Shown here in pieces: positions 26,031 to 33,069 of a DNA stretch of 64,000 nt. Below the pieces are notes generated by a model, which worked only from the letters and a program-made list of their open reading frames with translations, did not search any database and was not told the origin of the DNA. Positions within the stretch are counted from its first letter, which is position 1. Each line of letters opens with the position of its first letter. The position numbers and the translations under genes were made by a program. Source of the stretch: Nonomuraea endophytica (GTDB lineage: Bacteria; Actinomycetota; Actinomycetes; Streptosporangiales; Streptosporangiaceae); the NCBI RefSeq assembly GCF_014203235.1, contig NZ_JACHIN010000007.1, forward strand, positions 30,294 through 94,293, given 5' to 3'.

Positions 26031-26819
26031 TCAGGTACGGCGCCGCCGAGCCGCGACGAAGTTGGCCACGGCGATCAGCACGCCAACACCGAAGATCAGC
26101 GTACCCATGACGTTAACCTGCGGCGGAATGCCGGTCTTCACCGACCCGACGATCCACAGCGGGAACGTGATGGTGGAGCCGTTGACGAAGCTCGTCACCA
26201 CGTAGTCGTCGACCGACAGCGCGAAGGCCAGCATCGCCCCCGCCGCGACACCCGGCATGATCGCCGGAAGCGTCACCTGACGGAAGGTGCCCCACGCCGA
26301 GGCGCCCAGGTCCCTGGCCGCCTCCTCCAGCGAGGGGTCGAGCGTGACCACCCTGGCCCGCACGGTCACCGTCACGAACGACAGCGAGAACAGCACGTGC
26401 GCGATGATGATCGTGAACGAGTCGCGCGGCATGTTCGCCGAGACGAACAGCGACAGCAGCGACGAGCCCATGACCAGCTCCGGCGTCGAGATCGCGACGA
26501 AGACCAGGAAGTTGGTGATGCCCTTGCCCCGGAACCGGAAACGGCCCAGCGCGAGACCCAGCATCGTGCCGATGACCGCGGTCACCAGAGTGCTCGCGAC
26601 CGCGATCACCAGCGAGTTGATCAGCGCGGTAGACAGGTCCGAGATCGAGAAGAGCTCCTGGTACCAGCGCAGCGTGAAGCCCTGCCAGCTGGTGTTGGAC
26701 TTGCTCTTCTTGTCGTTGAACCCGAAGAGGATCATCACGGCGATCGGCGCGGACAGCCAGACGATGATCAGCCAGGTGTAGAGGTGGAGGACGCGGTCGC
26801 CCAGACGGTTCCTTTTCAT
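26031..26819 (-). CDS. potC: Polyamine ABC transporter permease, PotC-like
   Basis: 262 aa, six segments. The EAA loop EEAARDLGASAWGTFRQVTL places it in the binding-protein-dependent permease family, and FALSVDDYVVTSF is typical of PotC/PotI. ATG 26819 overlaps the PotB stop (ATGA). Forms the membrane channel with the PotB-like partner for spermidine/putrescine import. Confidence 0.9.
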   Translation of the reverse strand: MKRNRLGDRVLHLYTWLIIVWLSAPIAVMILFGFNDKKSKSNTSWQGFTLRWYQELFSISDLSTALINSLVIAVASTLVTAVIGTMLGLALGRFRFRGKGITNFLVFVAISTPELVMGSSLLSLFVSANMPRDSFTIIIAHVLFSLSFVTVTVRARVVTLDPSLEEAARDLGASAWGTFRQVTLPAIMPGVAAGAMLAFALSVDDYVVTSFVNGSTITFPLWIVGSVKTGIPPQVNVMGTLIFGVGVLIAVANFVAARRRRT

Positions 26820-27673
26820 CGGTTGGCCGCCGCTTCCAGAACGTTCTCCGTGCCCAGCGCCTTGGCGTAGATGAAGATGCCCACCAGCAGCACCGCCATC
26901 AGCGTGAACGACAGCGCTGACGCCGACGGGTAGGCCAGGTTCGTCAGGTACTCGGTCTGGATGACGTTGCCGATCATCGTGTTCGAGGTGCCGCCGAGGA
27001 TCTGGGCGTTGACCGGGTCGGCCGTGGCGGGCACGAACGTCATCAGCACCCCGGCGAACACACCGGGCAGCGACAGCGGCAGCACCACCCTGCGGAAGGC
27101 GGCCAGGCGGGTCGCGTACAGGTCCTGGGCCGCCTCGATCACGCGCGGATCCACGCGCTCCAGCGCGACGTAGATCGGCAGGATCATGAACGGCAGCCAG
27201 TTGTACGTCAGCCCCGCCACCACCGAGAAGGTCGTGGCCAGCACGTGGAAACCGGCGGGCAGCAGCCCCCAGCCCTTCAGCGTGCCGAGCAGGATGCCGT
27301 CGTCGGCCAGCAGGAAACCCCACGAGATCGTGCGCAGCACGAACGAGACGAAGAACGGCAGCAGGAGCAGGAACAGGTAGGTGGACTTACGCGCACCGCC
27401 CTTGAAGGCGATGAAGTACGCCACCGGGTAGCCGATCACCAGCATCGCCACGGTGGCCATGGCCCCGTAGGCGAACGAGCGGGCCAGCTGGGTGCTGTAG
27501 CGGCTCAGGGCGTCGGTGTAGTTGGAGAAGGCGAAGGTCTGGACGAAGCCGTCGATGTTGTTGCCGGTGGTCGTCGAGACCGAGGCCATCGCCGCCAGCG
27601 GCACGACCAGGAAGATTCCCAGCCACAGCCAGCTCGGCAGGGCGAGCAGGTAGGGGGTAAGCCGGCCTTTCAC
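26816..27673 (-). CDS. potB: Polyamine ABC transporter permease, PotB-like
   Basis: 285 aa, six segments with the first at PYLLALPSWLWLGIFLVVPL. The EAA loop is IEAAQDLYATRLAAFRRVVL, and PATADPVNAQILGG is a PotB/PotH hallmark. Two bases separate its start from the PotD stop, and it overlaps the potC start by four bases. Transmembrane half of the polyamine importer. Confidence 0.9.
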   Translation of the reverse strand: MKGRLTPYLLALPSWLWLGIFLVVPLAAMASVSTTTGNNIDGFVQTFAFSNYTDALSRYSTQLARSFAYGAMATVAMLVIGYPVAYFIAFKGGARKSTYLFLLLLPFFVSFVLRTISWGFLLADDGILLGTLKGWGLLPAGFHVLATTFSVVAGLTYNWLPFMILPIYVALERVDPRVIEAAQDLYATRLAAFRRVVLPLSLPGVFAGVLMTFVPATADPVNAQILGGTSNTMIGNVIQTEYLTNLAYPSASALSFTLMAVLLVGIFIYAKALGTENVLEAAANR

Positions 27674-27675
27674 GG

Positions 27676-28905
27676 CTAGGCCTGGGTGACGGTCTGGAAG
27701 ATGCGGTTGAACACCTGCTCGGTCTTGGTGGTGAGCTGGGTGTAGCCGCGCAGCTTGGCGTAGTCGGCCTCGGTCGGGAAGATCAGCGGGCTGTTGACCA
27801 GCGTCTCCAGATCCGTCTTCTCCTTGCCCTGCAGCGTCGCCACCTTCTCCTTGAGGATGTCGTGCGCCGCGGGGACCGGGGTGACGAACTGGATGAACTC
27901 CTCCAGCTCGGCGGCGATCTCCGGCTTGTAGAACCAGTCCATCAGCGTGATCGCGTCGATCGGGTTGGCCGCGCCCTTGGGAATGAGCATGTTGTCGGTC
28001 CAGATCGTGCCGCCCTCCCCCGGCACCACGAACTTGACCGGCTCACCCGCGAGCTGGCGCTGGAACACATCGCCCGACCAGGCCATCGTCAGCCACACGT
28101 CACCCTTGGAGACGGCGTCGATGTAGTCCTGGTCGTAGTACTTGCGCACCAGCCCGGCGTCGCGCTGCTCCTTGAGCTTGGCGCCGGCCTTCTCCCAGTC
28201 GGCCTGCGTCGACTTCTCCGGGTCGATGCCCAGCGCGAACATGCCGAAGTTGCCGATCTCCTGGGCGTCGCGCATCATCCCGACGCGGCCCTTGTACTTG
28301 GGATCGAACAACGCGTTGATGCTGGTGATGTCGTCCTTGACGTACTTGGTGTTGTATGCGATCCCCGTGATGCCCGAGGTGTAGGGCACGGTGTAGACGT
28401 TGCCCGGGTCGTAGGAGCGGTCCTTGTACTTGGCGCCCGCGTTGGCGTTGAAGTTCGGCAGCTTCGCCTGGTCCAGCTGGACCACGTAGCCCAGCTCGAT
28501 CATGTGCTGGAGCTGGATGCCGTTCGTCATGACCACGATGTCGTAGCCGAGCGACTGGCCCGCCCTGAGCACCGGGTCCACCTTGCCGAAGAAGGAGGCG
28601 TTCTCGTCGATGACCTCTTTGTACTCGTAAGAGATACCGGTCGCCTTCTTGAACTCCTCCAGCGGCTTCTTGTCCTCGGGCATGTACTCGGGCCAGTTGG
28701 CGAAGACGACCTTGCCGGTCTTCTTCTGCTTGGCCCAATAGTCCTGGACCGCGTCCGGCTTGGCCGGAGTCTGCTTCTGACCCTGCACACCGCAGGCGGC
28801 CAGCATCAGTCCGGTGGCCGAGAGCCCGGCGAGCCGCAACGCTTCACGCCGGGTGCGGTTCTGCGTCATCCCACGCAGAAGGGCTATCTTGTTCACGGGG
28901 TCCAT
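27676..28905 (-). CDS. potD: Polyamine-binding lipoprotein, PotD-like
   Basis: 409 aa. N-terminus has a twin-arginine-like TRREALRL followed by a lipobox LMLAAC, so it is probably exported by Tat and lipid-anchored. The body matches spermidine/putrescine-binding proteins: VVFANWPEYMPED, GYDIVVMTNG, WLTMAWSGDV and IDAITLMDWFY. ATG 28905 is preferred (GGAAG upstream); the frame is open further but overlaps the potA 3' end. Delivers substrate to PotBC. Confidence 0.9.
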   Translation of the reverse strand: MDPVNKIALLRGMTQNRTRREALRLAGLSATGLMLAACGVQGQKQTPAKPDAVQDYWAKQKKTGKVVFANWPEYMPEDKKPLEEFKKATGISYEYKEVIDENASFFGKVDPVLRAGQSLGYDIVVMTNGIQLQHMIELGYVVQLDQAKLPNFNANAGAKYKDRSYDPGNVYTVPYTSGITGIAYNTKYVKDDITSINALFDPKYKGRVGMMRDAQEIGNFGMFALGIDPEKSTQADWEKAGAKLKEQRDAGLVRKYYDQDYIDAVSKGDVWLTMAWSGDVFQRQLAGEPVKFVVPGEGGTIWTDNMLIPKGAANPIDAITLMDWFYKPEIAAELEEFIQFVTPVPAAHDILKEKVATLQGKEKTDLETLVNSPLIFPTEADYAKLRGYTQLTTKTEQVFNRIFQTVTQA

Positions 28906-28910
28906 GGCCT

Positions 28911-29969
28911 TCAACTTCCAATCACATATGAGTGCTGCGGCTGCCACGACAGCCAGACCGAGTCACCCCGCTCGGCCGTGGTAGTGGAGTCGTGCGCGTT
29001 TTGCTGGAATACCGTGACCTCGGCCCCGTCGGCGAGGGCCACGGCGTAACTGTTGTAAGTACCGAGGTAGACCACCTCGGCGACCGTGCCCGGCACCGCG
29101 CTGACCTGGCCGTTCGGCTCCGCGGTGTCGATGGTGATCTTCTCCGGGCGTACGGTGACCGAAACGTCCCCGTCCTGGCCTGGTACCAGGACCCGGCCAC
29201 CGCCGATGGGCAGCACGCCGGCGGCAGCCGTACCGGCGAGAAGGTTGGATGTGCCGATGAAGCCGGCGACGAACTGCGTCGCCGGGCGCTCATAGATCTC
29301 CCGAGGGCCGGCGAGCTGCTCCACAAGGCCGTCGTTCATGACGGCGATGCGGTCGCTCATCGTCAGCGCCTCGTTCTGGTCGTGCGTGACGTAGACGAAG
29401 GTGATGCCCACCTCACGCTGGATGCGCTTGAGCTCGATCTGCATCGCCTGGCGCAGCTTCAGGTCGAGCGCGCCCAGCGGTTCGTCGAGCAGGAGCGCGC
29501 GCGGGCGGTTGACCAGTGCCCTGGCCAGCGCCACCCGCTGCTGCTGGCCACCGGACATCTCCCGGGGGCGGCGCTTCTCGCGGCCGGTCAGGTCGACGAT
29601 CTCCAGCATCTCGGTCACCCGCTGCCGGATCTCGGCCTGGGCGACACCCCTCTGCTTGAGTCCGAAGGCCACGTTGTCCCACACGTTCATGTGCGGGAAC
29701 AGCGCGTAGGACTGGAAGACCATGTTCACATCGCGCTTGTTGGGCGGGACGTTGGTGACGTCCTTCCCGAGCAGCTTGACCACGCCCCTCGAAGGCTCCT
29801 CGAAGCCCGCGATCATGCGCATGGTCGTGGTCTTGCCGCAACCGGAGGGGCCGAGGAGGGAGAAGAACTCCCCCTCGGCGATCTCCAGCGTGACGCCCTT
29901 CACAGCCTGGACGACCTCGCCGTGCGACTGGTATTCCTTGACGACGTCATCGAGCTGGATCGCGTGCAT
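28911..29969 (-). CDS. potA: Polyamine ABC transporter ATPase, PotA-like
   Basis: 352 aa. Walker A GPSGCGKTTTMR, Q-loop VFQSYALFPHMNV, signature MSGGQQQRVALARAL, Walker B ALLLDEPLGALD, H-loop VYVTHDQ, then a C-terminal TOBE regulatory domain. Powers the PotBCD-like importer. Its stop lies 5 bp before the potD start and its ATG abuts the aldehyde dehydrogenase stop, so all are one operon. Confidence 0.93.
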   Translation of the reverse strand: MHAIQLDDVVKEYQSHGEVVQAVKGVTLEIAEGEFFSLLGPSGCGKTTTMRMIAGFEEPSRGVVKLLGKDVTNVPPNKRDVNMVFQSYALFPHMNVWDNVAFGLKQRGVAQAEIRQRVTEMLEIVDLTGREKRRPREMSGGQQQRVALARALVNRPRALLLDEPLGALDLKLRQAMQIELKRIQREVGITFVYVTHDQNEALTMSDRIAVMNDGLVEQLAGPREIYERPATQFVAGFIGTSNLLAGTAAAGVLPIGGGRVLVPGQDGDVSVTVRPEKITIDTAEPNGQVSAVPGTVAEVVYLGTYNSYAVALADGAEVTVFQQNAHDSTTTAERGDSVWLSWQPQHSYVIGS

Positions 29970-31403
29970 CTAGTCTCCGATGTAGTGCATGACGTGCTTG
30001 ACGCGCGTGTAGTCGTGAAGACCGAAGACCGACAGGTCCTTGCCGTAGCCGGAGTGCTTGAAGCCGCCGTGCGGCATCTCGCTCACGAACGGGATGTGCG
30101 TGTTGACCCACACCACGCCGAACTCGAGCCTGTTCGACATCCGCATCGCGCGGCCGTGGTCGGAGGTCCAGACGGAGCCCGACAGGCCGTAGCGCACGTC
30201 GTTGGCCTTGGCCAGCGCGTCCGCCTCGTCGGTGAACGTCTGGACGGTGATGACCGGGCCGAAGACCTCGTTCTGCACCATCTCGTCGTCCTGCTTGAGG
30301 CCGTCGACGATGGTCGGAGCGAAGAAGTAGCCCTTGTCGCCCACGCGGTGGCCGCCGGTCAGGACCGTGGCGTGCGACGGGGCCCGCTCTATGAAGCCCT
30401 GGACCCTGGTCAGTTGGTTCTCGTTGTTCAGCGGGCCGTACAGGGCGTCCTCGTTGGACAGGTCGCCGGTGACCGTACCGGCGGCCGCCGCGGTGAGGGC
30501 GGCCACGAACTCGTCGTGCACGCTCTCGTGGACCAGCACGCGGCAGGCGGCGGTGCAGTCCTGGCCGGCGTTGTAGAGCCCGGCGGTGGCGATGGACTCG
30601 GCGGCGGTCTTGAGGTCCTTGACGTCCTCGAAGACCACGACCGGGGCCTTGCCGCCCAGCTCCAGGTGGACCCGCTTGAGGTCGTCGGCGGCGGTCTTGG
30701 CGACGGCCATGCCCGCGCCGACCGAGCCGGTGATCGCCACCATGGAGGCGGTCGGGTGGCCCACGACCAGCGCGCCGGTCTCCCGGTCGCCGGTGACGAC
30801 GTTGAAGACGCCGGGCGGCAGCACGCTGCCGATGATCTCGGCGAGTTTGACGGTGGAAACGGGCGTCGTGTCCGACGGCTTGAGCACGATGGTGTTTCCG
30901 GCGGCCAGCGCCGGGGCGATCTTCCAGACCGCCATCATCATCGGGTAGTTCCAGGGCGTGACCTGGCCGATGACGCCGATCGGCTCGTGCCTGATGACGC
31001 TGGTGTGCTCGGCGAGGAACTCACCGGCCGTCGGGCCCTCAAGGGTCCTGGCCGCACCGGCGAAGAACCGGAAGTGGTCGGCCGCGACCGGAGTCTCGTC
31101 CTCGGCCATGCGGGCGCGGGGCTTGCCGGTGTTGAGGCACTCAGCCTCGTTGATCTCATCGGCCCTCGCCTCGATCGCCTCGGCGACCTTGAGCAGGAGA
31201 TTGGCCCGCTCTCCCGGCGTGGTCTGACCCCACGACTCGAACGCGGCAGCCGCGGCGGCGTAGGCGGCATCGACATCCTCTGGGCCGGAGATCGGAGCCT
31301 GAAGATAGGCTTCGCCGGTACAGGGATCGATGACATCGGAGAATCGGCCGCTCTTGGCGTCCACGAACTCATTGTTGATGAAGTTCTGCAGACGGCTGGT
31401 CAA
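29970..31403 (-). CDS. Gamma-aminobutyraldehyde dehydrogenase-like enzyme
   Basis: 477 aa, NAD(P)+-dependent aldehyde dehydrogenase. Oxyanion and cofactor motifs TPWNYPMMMAVWK and FVSEMPHGGFKHSGYG, catalytic glutamate in HLELGGKAP, and catalytic cysteine in NAGQDCTAACRV (about C283). The GQDC form is typical of PuuC/PatD/betaine-aldehyde-type enzymes. The TTG at 31403 is the start: AGGAGG lies seven bases upstream. Oxidises 4-aminobutanal or its gamma-glutamyl form to GABA, the step after the FAD oxidase. First gene of the pot operon. Confidence 0.9.
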   Translation of the reverse strand: MTSRLQNFINNEFVDAKSGRFSDVIDPCTGEAYLQAPISGPEDVDAAYAAAAAAFESWGQTTPGERANLLLKVAEAIEARADEINEAECLNTGKPRARMAEDETPVAADHFRFFAGAARTLEGPTAGEFLAEHTSVIRHEPIGVIGQVTPWNYPMMMAVWKIAPALAAGNTIVLKPSDTTPVSTVKLAEIIGSVLPPGVFNVVTGDRETGALVVGHPTASMVAITGSVGAGMAVAKTAADDLKRVHLELGGKAPVVVFEDVKDLKTAAESIATAGLYNAGQDCTAACRVLVHESVHDEFVAALTAAAAGTVTGDLSNEDALYGPLNNENQLTRVQGFIERAPSHATVLTGGHRVGDKGYFFAPTIVDGLKQDDEMVQNEVFGPVITVQTFTDEADALAKANDVRYGLSGSVWTSDHGRAMRMSNRLEFGVVWVNTHIPFVSEMPHGGFKHSGYGKDLSVFGLHDYTRVKHVMHYIGD

Positions 31404-31491
31404 CTTGTGACCTCCTGGTGAACGTGGCTGAGATGCCGCGACTCTGACAGAGTAACCGCATCTAGACAAGGGATTCCGAAGCAAAGGATAC

Positions 31492-31509
31492 CGAATTGCT
31501 ACGAATTCG
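31492..31509. promoter_or_regulatory. Palindrome in the divergent ALDH / Lrp promoter
   Basis: CGAATT (31492-31497) and AATTCG (31504-31509) form a dyad with a 6-bp centre in the 203-bp divergent region. AT-rich dyads of this kind are usual Lrp/AsnC targets, so it is a candidate site for the adjacent regulator. Immediately downstream a TTGACA hexamer (31511-31516) could be the -35 of the Lrp gene; the matching -10 is weak. Confidence 0.4.
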
Positions 31510-31606
31510 CTTGACAGGACCGCCAGAACTGACAGCATGTCGCACCAGGACGGCAAGCTAGCGGGAATGCACCCGTAACGCCGGACTGGTAGGAGGATTC
31601 CCCGCG

Positions 31607-32101
31607 ATGACGACCCCGCCCCGCGTACGCCGAAGCAACGACACCGCTTCCGGGCCGGTCGTGCTCGACGATCTGTCGAAGCAGATCATCGAGCAGTTGC
31701 AGAACGACGGGCGGATGCCGTACGCCGCCATCGGCAAGGCGGTGGGCCTGTCCGAGGCCGCCGTCCGCCAGCGCGTGCAGCGACTGCAGGACGCGGGGGT
31801 GATGCAGATCGTCGCGGTCACGGACCCGCTGACGCTCGGCTTCCCCCGCCAGGCCATGATCGGCGTCAACTGCGAAGGCGACCTGGAACTCGTGGCCGAC
31901 GAGCTATCCGCGATCGACGAGATCGACTACGTGGTGCTGACGGCGGGCAGCTTCGACGTGATCGTCGAGGTGGTCTGCGAGGGCGACTCCCACCTGCTGG
32001 AGATCCTCAGCAAGATCCGCGCCATCCCCGCGGTCCGCGCCACCGAGTCCTTCGTTTACCTGAAGCTCCGAAAGCAGACGTACTCCTGGGGTACCAGGTA
32101 A
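31607..32101 (+). CDS. Lrp/AsnC-family transcriptional regulator
   Basis: 164 aa. N-terminal HTH (about 20-75: LDDLSKQIIEQLQNDGRM, LSEAAVRQRVQRLQ) and C-terminal RAM ligand-binding domain (about 80-160). The AGGAGG ribosome binding site lies about 10 bases before ATG 31607. Divergent from the polyamine operon, so it most likely senses a polyamine or GABA-type catabolite and controls that operon; resembles GabR/PuuR-role regulators by context, not by family. Confidence 0.9.
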   Translation: MTTPPRVRRSNDTASGPVVLDDLSKQIIEQLQNDGRMPYAAIGKAVGLSEAAVRQRVQRLQDAGVMQIVAVTDPLTLGFPRQAMIGVNCEGDLELVADELSAIDEIDYVVLTAGSFDVIVEVVCEGDSHLLEILSKIRAIPAVRATESFVYLKLRKQTYSWGTR

Positions 32102-32157
32102 GGGGACATTCCAGACACGCAGAGTATCTGACCGACTCCTTATCGTAGCTTTACCTC

Positions 32158-33018
32158 ATGGTTACACCCCTTCACGAGGGCTTGGTGGGTATCGCCACCC
32201 TCGATCCCGGGCATACCGCCCACATGCTGGAGTCCCTGTTCGGTGACAGCCTCCGCATCCCCGCCGACAGCGGCCAAGTGGTGACCTGCTCGCTGTCGGA
32301 GTGCGTCCCCGCCGAGTACCGGGCGGACGGCGCGGTCCTCTACGGCTCGGACAAGGACCGGCTCGCGGTCATCACCGAGGTCCAGTTGGCCTGCGATCCG
32401 GTCAAGCACGAGACGTGGCTGGCCTACATCGCCAACATGCGGGCCCGCTACCGCTGCCCCGCATGTCTCATCGTCATCTGCCCCACCGAGACCACCGCCC
32501 GCTGGGCAGGCAGAGCCATCCATACCGGACACCCTGGGCTGACCCTCACCCCTCTGGTGATCGGCCCCGGCAGCACCCCCGTCATCACCGATGTCGCCAC
32601 GGCGGTGGGCAACATCGGCCTGGCCGCCATCTCGGCCATCACCCACGGCCAGGACCCCGAGATCCCGACCATCCTGGCCACCCTCACCACAGCCCTGAAC
32701 AGCATCGACCCGTCTGAGGCGGCTCGCTATGCTGAATACGTGACCGTGGCCCTGACCGGCGACGCACAGAAGGAAATGGAGCGGCTCATGGCGACCAAGT
32801 CGTACCTGTACCAGGGCGAGTATGCCCAGAGTCTCATCGCCAAAGGCGAAGTAAGCGGCGAAGCCATGGCTCTTGTCAAGGTGCTGAAGGCACGCGGTAT
32901 CCCAGTCACCGACGAACAGCAGGCTCGCATTCAAGCCTGTTCCGACCCCGAGACACTCGACCTCTGGGTTGAGCGCGCCGTTTCCGTCACCTCGACCGAC
33001 GAGCTCTTCACCTCCTGA
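32158..33018 (+). CDS. PD-(D/E)XK-like protein of an actinobacterial Rpn/transposase-associated type
   Basis: 286 aa. Residues about 50-115 carry a nuclease-like core: an aspartate in YRADGAVLY, then AVITEVQLACD, where E-x-Q replaces the E-x-K of the PD-(D/E)XK fold, followed by a CPACLIVICP strand. The C-terminal third is helical (ALVKVLKARGIPVTDEQQ) like the tail of Rpn-type proteins. I recall many single-copy-neighbourhood relatives of this type in Streptosporangiales. The Q variant is also known among active Rpn-like enzymes, so activity is possible but unproven. Stands alone between unrelated operons and ends at a strong terminator. Confidence 0.7.
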   Translation: MVTPLHEGLVGIATLDPGHTAHMLESLFGDSLRIPADSGQVVTCSLSECVPAEYRADGAVLYGSDKDRLAVITEVQLACDPVKHETWLAYIANMRARYRCPACLIVICPTETTARWAGRAIHTGHPGLTLTPLVIGPGSTPVITDVATAVGNIGLAAISAITHGQDPEIPTILATLTTALNSIDPSEAARYAEYVTVALTGDAQKEMERLMATKSYLYQGEYAQSLIAKGEVSGEAMALVKVLKARGIPVTDEQQARIQACSDPETLDLWVERAVSVTSTDELFTS

Positions 33019-33024
33019 CCATCC

Positions 33025-33060
33025 AGCAGCACCGCCCCTGGTCAAAGGGGCGGTGCTGCT
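33025..33060. terminator. Bidirectional terminator
   Basis: A perfect 15-bp stem, AGCAGCACCGCCCCT (33025-33039) with its complement at 33046-33060, and a 6-nt loop. On the plus strand it is followed by CTGTTTTC. It sits between the convergent nuclease-like and mannosidase genes and can serve both. Confidence 0.88.
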
Positions 33061-33069
33061 CTGTTTTCG

